A program made the translations under genes and the position numbers. A stretch of DNA of 42,056 nt from Massilia glaciei (lineage in GTDB: Bacteria > Pseudomonadota > Gammaproteobacteria > Burkholderiales > Burkholderiaceae_D), in the NCBI RefSeq assembly GCF_003011895.2, contig NZ_PXWF02000246.1, forward strand, positions 1-42,056, given 5' to 3'. Positions 32,443-40,850 of this stretch are shown here, in pieces (position 1 is the first letter of the stretch; every line of letters begins with the position of its first letter). The notes under the pieces were generated by a model. The model was not told the DNA's origin. It did not search any database and saw nothing but the letters and a program-made list of their open reading frames with translations.

Positions 32443-32934
32443 CTAGGCGCCGCGCGCGGCCGCGAACACGCGCCGCAGGGCCGCGGCGAGCGGCGGCGGC
32501 AGCGGCGGCAACAGGCGGGCCGGGTCGAGCAGCGCGAGGTCGATCGCGTCGATCGTGTTTTTCACCAGCAGGCCGAGTTCGGTGTCGCCCTCCATGACGA
32601 GGCGGCGCGCGAAGAACAGCGTGTCCGGATCCTCGCGCCGCTGCGCCAGAAGCACGAAGTCGCGCGCGCTCGCGCCGATCGCCAGGTCCGGCTTTTGGGT
32701 TCCGTCCAGCGCGGCGAAGCGCGTGCCGCGCCAGCCGACATCGAAACACAGCGGCGTGTCGCGCACCCAGATCCGCACCGCCCTGCCCTCGAGGGCGGCG
32801 CGCACGTCGGACGGCAACTGGGGCGCGACGACCAGGTTCAGACCCGTGGCGAACAACACCGAGCCGGGATACACGGGCAATCGCGGCCAGCCGCCACCGG
32901 CCGCGCCGGCCTTGCGGCGCGCGCCCGTCGTCAC
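32443..32934 (-). CDS. ubiT: UbiT, SCP2 sterol-binding-domain protein of anaerobic ubiquinone synthesis
   Basis: 163 residues. The GTG start at 32934 overlaps the ubiV stop (GTGA). A longer open frame upstream is the shadow of ubiV. The SCP2-like domain covers most of the chain: LNLVVAPQLPSDVRAALEGR, VRIWVRDTPLCFDVGWRG and LFFARRLVMEGDTELGLLVK, the last being the typical SCP2 lipid-binding ending. UbiT binds hydrophobic ubiquinone precursors and works with UbiU and UbiV in the oxygen-independent pathway. Last gene of the ubiU-ubiV-ubiT transcript. Confidence 0.9.
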   Translation of the reverse strand: MTTGARRKAGAAGGGWPRLPVYPGSVLFATGLNLVVAPQLPSDVRAALEGRAVRIWVRDTPLCFDVGWRGTRFAALDGTQKPDLAIGASARDFVLLAQRREDPDTLFFARRLVMEGDTELGLLVKNTIDAIDLALLDPARLLPPLPPPLAAALRRVFAAARGA

Positions 32935-33833
32935 GCCGCCTCCCGCGTGCCAAGCGCCATGCCGGGGCGCCCGAACCAATAGCCGTCGCAACCCTTGGAC
33001 GGCATCAGCGTGGCCAGCCCGGCCTGGGCGAGCTCCGGATCGAGATGGCCGCGGCGCGCCAGGTCGAACAGCACCAGCACCTCGGCGCTGCCCTGCGCCT
33101 GCGGGCTGATGCGCGCCACATCCACGCCCATCGCCTCCATGTGCGCCAGCTCGCCGAGCAGGTTGTAGGTCAGTTCCGACTGGATCTGGGTGCCGTTTAG
33201 CACGAGGAAGCCGTCGCCGTCGCGGGTGCGCAGCGTCAGGCCGTCCGGGTGCTCGAGGCAGCTGAAGCGGCAGTCGTCCTTGCCCAGGTCGCGCTGGCGC
33301 GCGGTGAAGCATCGCGCCGAGAACGCCAGCGGCATGCGGCCGTAGGCGAACACCTCGGTCTGGAGGCCGGCCGGCAGCTTGGCCAGCATCAGCGCCAGCG
33401 CGTCGCGCCCCATCTCGAGCGACATCACCCAGCGCCGCGCGCCCAGATCGGCCATCAGGGCCAGGCTGTCGGCGTTGTACAGGTTGAGGTGGGGCCCGGC
33501 GACAAAGCCCTGCCCGGCCGGCACGCAGTGGACCGCGCCCATGTCGTTGGCCTCGACCAGATAACGCCCGTTGCCGGTGATGCGGCGCAGGTTGACCACG
33601 TCGCTGCCCGATTCGAGCAGCGCCTGGGTCGAGAGCACCACCTCCTTGCCGGCGGCGGCGAGCATGTCGGCCAGGGCCAGCCAGTCCGGCAGGCGCAGTT
33701 CGTGGCGGCGCGAGCAGACCGTCTCGCCAAGGTAGACGATGTCGACGGCGCTGGACGCGACCATGTCGTAAAAGCGCAAGAGCGTCTCGCGCGGCCAGTA
33801 ATACAGTACCGGGCCGAGGGCCAGTTTCAACAT
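32931..33833 (-). CDS. ubiV: UbiV, oxygen-independent ubiquinone hydroxylation protein (U32 peptidase-like)
   Basis: 300 residues; start ATG at 33833 with AAGGA eight bases upstream (a second ATG at 33857 is less likely). U32-type fold with LKLALGPVLYYWPRE at the start. The four Fe-S cysteines are C40 (ETVCSRRHELR), C175, C188 and C192. The spacings x12 and x3 between the last three are the same as in the E. coli UbiV cluster. It forms a complex with UbiU that hydroxylates ubiquinone precursors without oxygen, with prephenate as the likely hydroxyl donor. It starts 14 bp after ubiU. Confidence 0.94.
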   Translation of the reverse strand: MLKLALGPVLYYWPRETLLRFYDMVASSAVDIVYLGETVCSRRHELRLPDWLALADMLAAAGKEVVLSTQALLESGSDVVNLRRITGNGRYLVEANDMGAVHCVPAGQGFVAGPHLNLYNADSLALMADLGARRWVMSLEMGRDALALMLAKLPAGLQTEVFAYGRMPLAFSARCFTARQRDLGKDDCRFSCLEHPDGLTLRTRDGDGFLVLNGTQIQSELTYNLLGELAHMEAMGVDVARISPQAQGSAEVLVLFDLARRGHLDPELAQAGLATLMPSKGCDGYWFGRPGMALGTREAA

Positions 33834-33847
33834 TGTTTGATTCCTTA

Positions 33848-34876
33848 TTATTTCCATGAGCGGTGATAGGCGCCGAGCGTGTGCTGCTGGCCTTCGGCGA
33901 CCTTGTCGAGCGCGGCCATCCAGCCCGGCCGCGGCGAGAAGCGCTGCGGGTTGGCCAGGCACTGGTCGATCGCCTCGCGCCACACCGCCGTGACCTGGGC
34001 CACGTAGGCCGGGCTGCGCTGGCGCCCTTCGATCTTGATCGCGCGCACGCCGAGCGCTGCCAGTTGCGGCAGCAGCGCCAGCGTGTTGAGGCTGGCCGGC
34101 TCCTCGATCGCGTAATACTGTTCGCCGGCGACGTCAAAGCGGCCCTTGCACAGGGTCGGATAGTTGGCCTGTTCCCCCGGCGCGTAGCGGTCGATCAGCA
34201 CGCCGTTGAGGTGCGCCTCGAGGCCCGCGTCGGTCTCTTGCCAGCGCACCGCCTTGGCCGGCGAGCAGACCCCGTGCGTGTTGGGCGACTCGCCGGTGGC
34301 ATACGACGAGAGCGCGCAGCGGCCCTCGACCATGACGCACAGGCTGCCGAAACCGAACACCTCGATCTCGACCGGCGTATTGCGCACCACCTGCTCGACC
34401 TGCGCGACCGAGAGCACGCGCGGCAGCACCGCGCGCGCGATGCCGAAGTGGTGGTGGAAGAAATTGATCGCCTCGACGTTGGTGGCCGAGCCCTGCACCG
34501 ACAGGTGCAGCCGCAGTTGCGGGTGCTTGTCGGCGGCGTAGCGCATCAGGCCGGGGTCGGCCAGGATCACGGCGTCGATGCCGGCGCCGGCGGCGCGGTC
34601 GATCGCGTTTCGCCACAGCGCGCCGGCGTCCGGCTGCGGATAGGTATTGAGCGCCAACAGCACCTTGCGTCCGCGCGCATGGGCGTAGGCGATGCCCTGC
34701 TCGATGGCGGCCTGGTCGAAATTGAGACCGGCGAAATTGCGCGCGTTGGTGGCGTCGCGAAAACCCAGGTAGACGCAATCGGCGCCGTTGTCGACGGCCG
34801 CCTTGAGCGCCGGCAGGCTGCCGGCCGGGCACACCAGCTCTAGGCGCGCTGGCGAATCGGAGGTGTGTGGATGCAT
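33848..34876 (-). CDS. ubiU: UbiU, oxygen-independent ubiquinone hydroxylation protein (U32 peptidase-like)
   Basis: 342 residues from ATG 34876 (MHPHTSDSPARLELVCPAGS). The frame is open to 34981 but that part covers the promoter. The U32 signature region is VEIEVFGFGSLCVMVEGRC. The cluster cysteines C180, C187, C204 and C243 have spacings x6, x16 and x38, as in E. coli UbiU. First gene of ubiU-ubiV-ubiT. A near-perfect FNR/DNR box is centred about 62 bp upstream of its start, so the operon should be induced when oxygen is low or NO is present. Confidence 0.94.
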   Translation of the reverse strand: MHPHTSDSPARLELVCPAGSLPALKAAVDNGADCVYLGFRDATNARNFAGLNFDQAAIEQGIAYAHARGRKVLLALNTYPQPDAGALWRNAIDRAAGAGIDAVILADPGLMRYAADKHPQLRLHLSVQGSATNVEAINFFHHHFGIARAVLPRVLSVAQVEQVVRNTPVEIEVFGFGSLCVMVEGRCALSSYATGESPNTHGVCSPAKAVRWQETDAGLEAHLNGVLIDRYAPGEQANYPTLCKGRFDVAGEQYYAIEEPASLNTLALLPQLAALGVRAIKIEGRQRSPAYVAQVTAVWREAIDQCLANPQRFSPRPGWMAALDKVAEGQQHTLGAYHRSWK

Positions 34877-34931
34877 AATTGTGCTCGGATGGTCGGGACC
34901 GCACTGTAGCCCGCCGCGCCGTCCCCAATCC

Positions 34932-34945
34932 TTAATGTGCATCAA
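34932..34945. promoter_or_regulatory. FNR/DNR-type box in the ubiU / hemerythrin divergent region
   Basis: TTAATGTGCATCAA matches TTGAT-N4-ATCAA at nine of ten defined positions. It lies midway between the divergent starts (ubiU at 34876, hemerythrin gene at 35005) and could control both. The Crp/Fnr protein at 18440-19120 has the E-xx-S-R recognition helix expected for such sites. Confidence 0.8.
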
Positions 34946-35004
34946 GGATTTTGAGCACGCAGGGGGGAGACAATGCGTCATCGATGCAACGGCGGGAGAA
35001 CAAA

Positions 35005-35472
35005 ATGGAAACTCTAAGCAGCTATATGGCCGACGACCATCACCACTGCGACGCCCTGATGCGCCGCGCGAGCGGCTGCGTGCTGCACGGGCAATGGTCG
35101 CAGGCGCGCGACGCCGCGGCGGCCTTCCAGAACGCGCTCGAACGGCATTTGCTGATCGAGGAGCGCATCTTGTTCCCCGCCTTCGAACAGGCGATCGGAC
35201 GAGCGCCCAGCCCGACCGGCGTCATGCGCGCGGAGCACCTGCGCATCCGCGCGGTGGCCCAGCGCATGGTCGACTCGGTCCACGCCCTCGACCGCGACGC
35301 CTTCGACACGCATGCGGAGGTGCTGTTGCTGGTGCTGCACCAGCACGGCGAAAAGGAGGAAGGCCTGGTCTATCCGATGATCGAAAGGGTGCTGGCGCCG
35401 CGCGGCCGCGCGCAAGTGCTGGCGGCGATGCGCGGCTTCACCGCGCTCGACCCGTGCGAGAGCGCGGCGTGA
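35005..35472 (+). CDS. hemerythrin-like HHE-domain protein
   Basis: 155 residues, start ATG at 35005 with GGGAGA upstream. The HHE four-helix bundle has candidate di-iron ligands H12 (DDHHHCDAL), H48 and E52 (ERHLLIEERILFPAFE), H78 (MRAEHLRI), and H114 and E118 (LHQHGEKEEGLVYPMIE). Such proteins bind O2 or NO or repair Fe-S clusters; some act in NO resistance. First gene of a tight three-gene operon with DUF2249 (GTGA overlap) and a multipass membrane protein, opposite ubiUVT across the FNR box. It should therefore be induced under low oxygen or NO. Confidence 0.9.
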   Translation: METLSSYMADDHHHCDALMRRASGCVLHGQWSQARDAAAAFQNALERHLLIEERILFPAFEQAIGRAPSPTGVMRAEHLRIRAVAQRMVDSVHALDRDAFDTHAEVLLLVLHQHGEKEEGLVYPMIERVLAPRGRAQVLAAMRGFTALDPCESAA

Positions 35473-35711
35473 GCGCCGCACAGGTACACCATCTCGACGT
35501 GCGCGGGCTGGAACCGCCCGAGCCGCTCGAACAGGCGCTCGACGCGCTCGACCGGCTTGGCGCCTCCGACGAACTGTGCATGCTGATCGAGCGCGAACCG
35601 CATCCGCTGTACCGCATGCTGGCGCAAAACGGCTATCGCCACAGCACCACCTCCCTGCCGGACTTCCTGTACCAAGTGCGGATCTGGCGCGGCCCCGGCG
35701 ACCCCGCCTGA
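35469..35711 (+). CDS. DUF2249 domain protein
   Basis: 80 residues; the GTG start at 35469 overlaps the hemerythrin stop (GTGA). The sequence HHLDVRGLEPPEPLEQALDA, SDELCMLIEREPHPLYRML and GYRHSTTSLPDFLYQVRIW is a typical DUF2249. It is translationally coupled between the hemerythrin and the membrane protein, which begins one base after this stop. Two DUF2249 genes in one NO-related region suggest that the domain works in electron transfer or NO handling; the function is unknown. Confidence 0.88.
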   Translation: MSAAQVHHLDVRGLEPPEPLEQALDALDRLGASDELCMLIEREPHPLYRMLAQNGYRHSTTSLPDFLYQVRIWRGPGDPA

Positions 35712-35712
35712 G

Positions 35713-36969
35713 ATGCAGCGCGCCCTGTCGCTCGACCGGTCGCCCGCGCTGGGCGCGGTGCTGCGCTACTTCGCGTGCACGCCGCTGTTTGCGCTGCTGG
35801 CCGGCTTGCTGTTGGTGTGGCAGGGCGAGGCCGCCTTCCAGAGCCGCTGGTCGCCGGTGACGCTGGCGCTGACCCACCTGTTCACGCTGGGCGTGCTGGG
35901 CATGTCGATGGCCGGGGCGCTGATCCAGATCCTTCCGGTGGTCGCTTGCAGCGTGCTGCCGCATGCGCGCACCATGGCGCCGGCGGTGCACGCGCTGCTC
36001 GGCGCCGGCACGCTGGCGCTTGCCGCGGCCTTCCTCGCGTCGCGGCCATGGTTGTTTGGCCTGGCGTTGGCCGCGCTGGTGCCGGCCCTGCTGTGGCTCG
36101 CCGGCGCGCTGGCGATTGGGCTGTGGCAGCGCGCGCCTGCCGGCGCCGCGCCGATGGTCGCCACGGTGCGGCTGGCGCTGGCCTCGCTGCTCGTCACCGT
36201 CGTGCTTGGCACACTGCTTGGCATGGCGTTCGCGTTGCCGGGCGTCATACCGCTCGATCTGGCGCGGGTCACCGACTTGCATGCGATGTGGGGCCTGTTC
36301 GGGTGGGGTGGATTGCTGCTGGCCGGCGTCGCCGTCCAGGTGCTGCCCATGTTCCAGGTCACACCCTTGTATGACAGCCGGTTGGAGCGATGGTTGGGCT
36401 CGCTTGTGGTGCTGGCGCTGTTGCTGTGTTCGGTGAAGGCGCTCGGCTTGGCGCCGGCCATCGTATTGCTTTCCGCGTTTGCGTTGTTTGCCGTCGCGAC
36501 CTTGCTGCTGCTTAAACGCCGCACCAGAGCCGCCGATGCCATGACCAAATTTTGGTCGCTGGCGATGGTTTGCCTGCTGGCAGCCATCGTCATTTGGGCC
36601 CTGCCCGGCGAGATGGCGGGCGCCGGCCAGACGCTGGCCGTGGCGGTGCTGTTCATCGCTGGATTCCTGTATTCGACCATCAACGGGATGCTGTACAAAA
36701 TCGTTCCGTTCCTGCTGTGGCATCACAAGCAGACCGAGACAGCGCCGGGACAGCGCGTCATGCAGGTCAAGCGGATCATTCCGGACGAGGTGGCACAGCG
36801 CCAGTTTTATCTGCATGTGATCGCCGTTTCGTTGCTGGTCGCCGCTTGTTGGTACCCGGAGGCGCTGGCGCGCGCTGCGGGTGTGGCGATATCGGTTTCG
36901 GCGTTGTCGCTCGGTTGGAACTTGTCACGGGCATGCCGGCGGGACTTGGCACAGCCGGCTGGAGTCTGA
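35713..36969 (+). CDS. multipass membrane protein, NnrS / heme-copper-oxidase-I-like
   Basis: 418 residues with about 12 hydrophobic helices. Start ATG 35713, one base after the previous stop. Conserved-looking His residues lie in helices: H55 in LALTHLFTLGVLGMSMAGAL, others in DLHAMWGLFGWGGLLLAGV, and FLLWHHKQTE near a loop. The pattern ALTHLFTLG ... GALIQILPVVA recalls NnrS and related NO-response membrane proteins as well as distant heme-copper oxidase subunit I relatives. I cannot place it firmly. Third gene of the hemerythrin-DUF2249 operon, so a membrane role in NO or nitrogen-oxide stress is likely. Confidence 0.65.
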   Translation: MQRALSLDRSPALGAVLRYFACTPLFALLAGLLLVWQGEAAFQSRWSPVTLALTHLFTLGVLGMSMAGALIQILPVVACSVLPHARTMAPAVHALLGAGTLALAAAFLASRPWLFGLALAALVPALLWLAGALAIGLWQRAPAGAAPMVATVRLALASLLVTVVLGTLLGMAFALPGVIPLDLARVTDLHAMWGLFGWGGLLLAGVAVQVLPMFQVTPLYDSRLERWLGSLVVLALLLCSVKALGLAPAIVLLSAFALFAVATLLLLKRRTRAADAMTKFWSLAMVCLLAAIVIWALPGEMAGAGQTLAVAVLFIAGFLYSTINGMLYKIVPFLLWHHKQTETAPGQRVMQVKRIIPDEVAQRQFYLHVIAVSLLVAACWYPEALARAAGVAISVSALSLGWNLSRACRRDLAQPAGV

Positions 36970-36984
36970 AAAACTCGTGCGGGT

Positions 36985-37218
36985 CAGGCCCAATTGCAGT
37001 GCCCGTGCTTCGCCGTTTATCCCTACAAGATCGACGCGACGTTACGACAGGCATTCAAAAAATTCGATTAATCACTCGCCAGCGCCCTGGCGTTGGACAT
37101 CTACCGCGACGACGATACTGACGGCTATGAAGTCAATACCATTCTGGCTGTGGAATGGTGGGATGACGGCCATTGGCAAACGATTGGGGACGCGCCAACG
37201 GCCTATGGCGCCGGATGA
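36985..37218 (+). pseudogene. remnant of a small protein gene
   Basis: In one frame the sequence reads CPCFAVYPYKIDATLRQAFK-KFD, then a TAA at 37069, then continues LALDIYRDDDTDGYEVNTIL and AVEWWDDGHWQTIG to a TGA at 37218. Both halves look protein-like and share a frame across the stop, which suggests a decayed gene. I see no start codon and do not recognise the family. Confidence 0.35.
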
Positions 37219-37251
37219 AGAGTTAAAGGTGCGCAGCGGATCAATACCCGA

Positions 37252-38025
37252 TCAATCGGCCTTGAACGTTCGCCCCGTGGCGGCCCAATAGATACCGCCA
37301 TACAGGTGATGCAGGAATACCGGGTCGCGGTAGGTGGCCGGCAGATGGCCGAGCGCCGTGTAGAACGCACGGCCGTTGTCGTAGTCTTGATACCAACTGA
37401 CCGGATGGAACGAACCCAATCCGTTGGCCGGTTTCCCGGCGGGTTGCGGCGTGCGCTTGTAACTCGCCTCGTCGACGCTCAACAGGTACGTCAGCTTGTT
37501 CGACAGGGCCGGGCCGAATCGATACCACTCCTCCGTCACCAGGCTGCGTTTGGCGAAACGGTCCATGCCCGGGAAATTGCGGTCCTCGAGTTTGAGCACC
37601 GCGGTTTGAATCGCTGGATGGGTCTGGAACATATGACCGAGCATTTTCGTGTACCACGGCCAGCCGTATTCGGTGTCCGAGGCGCTGTGCACGCCGACGA
37701 AGCCGCCCCCTGCCTTGATGAAGCGTTCAAACGCGCCCTGCTGCTCGTCGTTCAGTACGTCGCCGCTCGTCAGCAGGAAAATCACGACCTTGTATTTCGC
37801 CAGCTGCTTGTCGTTGATGACGCGCTCGGCATCCTCGGTCCAGAAGACGTCGAAATTGTGCTGCTTGCCCAGGTCCTGAATCGCCGTCACGCCAGCATTG
37901 ATGGAATCGTGATGCCAGCCGGCGGTCTTGGAAAACACCAGCACATTGAATTGTTCGGCGTGTGCGCCTTGCGTGAACAATAAACCGGCGAACGGCAGGA
38001 TCAGGTGACGCAGTGATTTCATCAT
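37252..38025 (-). CDS. ThuA-domain secreted protein
   Basis: 257 residues (ATG ATG at the start; ribosome site weak). A signal peptide ends at AHA (residue 23). The ThuA-like fold, related to class I glutamine amidotransferases, is shown by FNVLVFSKTAGWHHDSINAG, YKVVIFLLTSGDVLN, GGGFVGVHSASDTEYGWPWY and, at the C-terminus, GRAFYTALGHLPATYRDPVF. ThuA proteins are linked with sugar metabolism, and exported ones are frequent in soil bacteria. No sugar genes are adjacent here, so the role is open. Confidence 0.9.
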   Translation of the reverse strand: MMKSLRHLILPFAGLLFTQGAHAEQFNVLVFSKTAGWHHDSINAGVTAIQDLGKQHNFDVFWTEDAERVINDKQLAKYKVVIFLLTSGDVLNDEQQGAFERFIKAGGGFVGVHSASDTEYGWPWYTKMLGHMFQTHPAIQTAVLKLEDRNFPGMDRFAKRSLVTEEWYRFGPALSNKLTYLLSVDEASYKRTPQPAGKPANGLGSFHPVSWYQDYDNGRAFYTALGHLPATYRDPVFLHHLYGGIYWAATGRTFKAD

Positions 38026-38141
38026 GGAATAGTAACTGCCGGCAACGTGGATCGAGTTGTGCGTGGTACATCAGCAAGGCGACGCCGCGCCAACGCAACG
38101 GGGCGCGCACCCGAATATCTGCCCTCCTTCAAGCCGCACAT

Positions 38142-39788
38142 TTAATCATCCGCTTCGTCATCGGTGCCGTCGGCTGCGCGTGCCGGCTCCCAGGGATCGT
38201 CAAGGTGCGAGAGTACGTTTGCAGCCTTGATGGCTTGTTGCATGCCACGACGCGCAAGACTGCAGCGTTGCAAGAGCGACTCCATCGAACCGATGTCGAT
38301 CTCGCCTTCGGCGCCGGCCTGCAACAGTTCCGCCTTCAGCGCCTGATATGCCGCTTCGACGCCATCCGCGGCCGCAGCCATCGCCATCAAGGCGGGCCCG
38401 CGGCTGACGAGGGCTTGCGCGCACAGCAGATCGACTTGCGCGAGCCAGCCGCGCACCTGTTGCAGCAATCTGTCGGCAGACGCGGGCGGCTCGCAGGCGG
38501 TCGCGGCCATCGCCCGCGCCAGCTGGGCGACGCTATCGTAGTAGCGCAACACGCGCAACAGCCGCGACAGCCTGTGCGAGGTCTCATCGCTCATGGAGGC
38601 ACGGTTCAAGCCTTGCACGAATTTGCCGATCGCCAGCTTAAGCGTCCCAACGACCTGCGCACGGGACTCGGCATCGTCCGTGGCCGCCTCGCCCGCCATG
38701 GCGCTGCGCAGCATGCCCACGGCCATCGCCCCCAGCCTGCCCAGCTCCCGTTCCAGGGCAATCACCGCCAAGGACGGAACGGCAACCAGGTTCTGGTCCA
38801 GAAAATGCGGCCGCGCCATGTCTTCCTCGTGGGAGCGAAAGCGCGCCTGCAGGAAAGTTGTCAGACGCCCGGCCAGCGGCCACATCAGAAAAACGCCCAG
38901 CACATTGAACGTGGTGTGAAACAAGGCCAGCGTGATGCCGGGCGCCCGGTCCAGGGCGAGCATATCGCGCAGCACGATGATCCCGTCGAGCAGCCAAGGC
39001 AGGATCAACAGCGCCAGCGCCCCCGTCAACACATTGAACATCACGTGGGCCGCGGCGGCGCGGCGCGCGTTGACGGTCGCCCCCACCGCCGCGATGACCG
39101 CGGTCACCGTCGTGCCAAGATTGGCGCCGATGACGACGGCCGCCGCCGCCTCCAGCGGCAGCAGGCCGCCCTGGGCCGCGGTCAGCGCGACTGCCAGCGC
39201 CGCGCTCGACGACTGCATCATTACCGTCAGCACCAGGCCGGCGAAGACATGCATGACGACGCCAAGGGCACCACCGACGGCAGGCAGCGCGAATCGCCCG
39301 GCAACGTCGGTGAAACCGGTTTTGAGGATGTCGATGCCGAGGAACAGGATGCCGAAACCGGCGATCGCCATGCCTATCGCGCCGCGCCTGCGGCGGCCGC
39401 CGGTCAGGTGCAGCAACATGCCGACCCCGACCAGTGGCAGCGCGGCGGCCTCGATCTTGAAACCCATTCCCGCCGCGGCGACCAGCCAGCCCGTCATGGA
39501 GGTGCCGACGTTGGCGCCGAACAAAACCCAGAGCGACTGGCCCAGCGTGAGCAGGCCGGCATTGACGAAGCCGATCGCGGCGACCGTCACCGCGCTCGAC
39601 GATTGCACCACCGATGTCACAAGGATGCCCGATCCCAGTCCGCGCAGGCGGGTTCTGGTGGCGTTCGCCAGAATGCGCTCCAACGCCGGGCCCGCCGCCA
39701 TCTTCATGCCATCGGTCATCAGCCACATCCCCAGCAGGAAAAGGCCGATACCGCCGGTGAGGGGGCCGATCATGTTGCTTAAGTTCAT
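38142..39788 (-). CDS. Na/Pi cotransporter family protein with PhoU-like C-terminal domain
   Basis: 548 residues. The membrane part (about 1-300) contains the duplicated NptA/SLC34 signature: Q62-SSSA in TSVVQSSSAVTVAAIGF and Q192-SSSA in MMQSSSAALAVAL, plus GANVGTSMTGW and GANLGTTVTAV as the matching second elements. The C-terminal third is soluble and helical with Arg- and Ala-rich repeats, consistent with a PhoU-like domain. It probably imports or exports phosphate with sodium at the inner membrane. It stands alone on the minus strand. The end of the gene is rich in Asp/Glu (DGTDDEADD). Confidence 0.9.
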   Translation of the reverse strand: MNLSNMIGPLTGGIGLFLLGMWLMTDGMKMAAGPALERILANATRTRLRGLGSGILVTSVVQSSSAVTVAAIGFVNAGLLTLGQSLWVLFGANVGTSMTGWLVAAAGMGFKIEAAALPLVGVGMLLHLTGGRRRRGAIGMAIAGFGILFLGIDILKTGFTDVAGRFALPAVGGALGVVMHVFAGLVLTVMMQSSSAALAVALTAAQGGLLPLEAAAAVVIGANLGTTVTAVIAAVGATVNARRAAAAHVMFNVLTGALALLILPWLLDGIIVLRDMLALDRAPGITLALFHTTFNVLGVFLMWPLAGRLTTFLQARFRSHEEDMARPHFLDQNLVAVPSLAVIALERELGRLGAMAVGMLRSAMAGEAATDDAESRAQVVGTLKLAIGKFVQGLNRASMSDETSHRLSRLLRVLRYYDSVAQLARAMAATACEPPASADRLLQQVRGWLAQVDLLCAQALVSRGPALMAMAAAADGVEAAYQALKAELLQAGAEGEIDIGSMESLLQRCSLARRGMQQAIKAANVLSHLDDPWEPARAADGTDDEADD

Positions 39789-39902
39789 AGATAGCGGGGA
39801 TGGTGGGTTGGTCGCCGGAGGGGTCGCTCAGCCGACATACTTCTGCATGGACACGGATCATCGATGCAGACGAGTCTGCAGCGCCAGCATACACTTAGGG
39901 CG

Positions 39903-39935
39903 AAAAAAATGGACCAGACAGCTTCCGGTCTGGCC
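39903..39935 (-). terminator. probable intrinsic terminator downstream of the lipoprotein gene
   Basis: Hairpin CCAGAC / GTCTGG extended by GG/CC with one bulged base, followed on the minus strand by a run of T (plus-strand A7, 39903-39909). It lies about 100 bp after the lipoprotein stop. Confidence 0.65.
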
Positions 39936-40032
39936 AAGCCGCTGGCCTGTGGCCTCGGCCGCAGCCTTTGAAGTTGCTTACCACGCTTTTACGGCCCATG
40001 TCGGTGGCTTGGCGGCTCGCCCCAGGCAAAAC

Positions 40033-40419
40033 CTAGCAATCAGTTTTCTTTGCATTGGGTTCGCTGCTCATCAGGACGAAGCCGGCGGCAGTCGCCGTTT
40101 TCAACTGCAATTCAGCGATTAAGAAAATGCCGATCTGGCCGTCAGGGCTGCCGCACGATGTCGGGTATGCCTTGCCATCGGTGCCACAACTCGAAGCGAT
40201 CTGGGGGGGCGCGAGGGAACCGGCCAGCTGGACACCCGCGTCAGTGAGCTGGCGCTCCAGCGTTGCGAGCGGCATGGGGGCGGTCGTGCATTGCACCGCA
40301 CCACGGTTCTTGATCACAAAGACATTCGAGTCGGGCGGCGGGGGCGCGGGGTCGCCATTTCCACCTCCGCATGAGGACAGTGTTGCGATAACGAAGAATG
40401 GGACTAATACAAGGCGCAT
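40033..40419 (-). CDS. small lipoprotein of unknown function
   Basis: 128 residues; the ATG at 40419 with GGAG upstream is preferred over 40500. The N-terminus MRLVLVPFFVIATLSSCGGG is a lipoprotein signal with the lipobox LSSC; a short Gly/Pro-rich linker (GNGDPAPPPPDS) follows. The body has paired cysteines (QCTTAP, SSCGTDGKAYPTSC) that may form disulfides, and it ends SSEPNAKKTDC. It should be anchored in the inner leaflet of the outer membrane or in the inner membrane. I do not recognise the family. Confidence 0.7.
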   Translation of the reverse strand: MRLVLVPFFVIATLSSCGGGNGDPAPPPPDSNVFVIKNRGAVQCTTAPMPLATLERQLTDAGVQLAGSLAPPQIASSCGTDGKAYPTSCGSPDGQIGIFLIAELQLKTATAAGFVLMSSEPNAKKTDC

Positions 40420-40850
40420 GCAGGCTCCGGAAAAAAACAAGTTTTGGTCGGACATCGATACTGATGTCCCGTCCCGCGGAGTATGCCGATGAATTGGCAA
40501 TTAATCAATATGGCTGCCGGCCGCGATGCCGGGCATCAGGACGCGGCCGGCACTGTTGCGGGCTTCTCGGCCTGCGCCGCATTGACCGTGTCGACGATTT
40601 GATCGATCGAATCTTCGCCATGACCGACATTGCTATTTCGACGAGCATCATCAGAAAACGCGGCAACTGCGCGCTGCCCATGCTGGCGCTGTGGCGCCGA
40701 AGATGCGGGCGCGGGTGAAGGGACCCAAACGCGCGATTTTCAACGCCCAAGACCGATGCAAGGCTGTACCATCGCGGTTTGCAGCCTGCCAATGACATAT
40801 GTCCCGTGCTTGTTGTCAGGCTCCCCCCAACAATAAAACCTAAGCAAAAA
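40420..40850. other. intergenic stretch with a possible gene remnant
   Basis: No complete gene. On the minus strand, an open frame without a start runs from about 40730 to a stop at 40536. It reads protein-like text such as NSNVGHGEDSIDQIVDTVNA and ends KPATVPAAS, possibly the C-terminal end of a decayed gene. The region should also contain the promoters of the two divergent neighbours. Confidence 0.4.

Noticed and set aside
38013-39782. A 589-codon plus-strand frame opposite the Na/Pi transporter
   Set aside because: Antisense shadow with Gln/Arg/His-rich composition; the minus-strand gene has both QSSS signatures.
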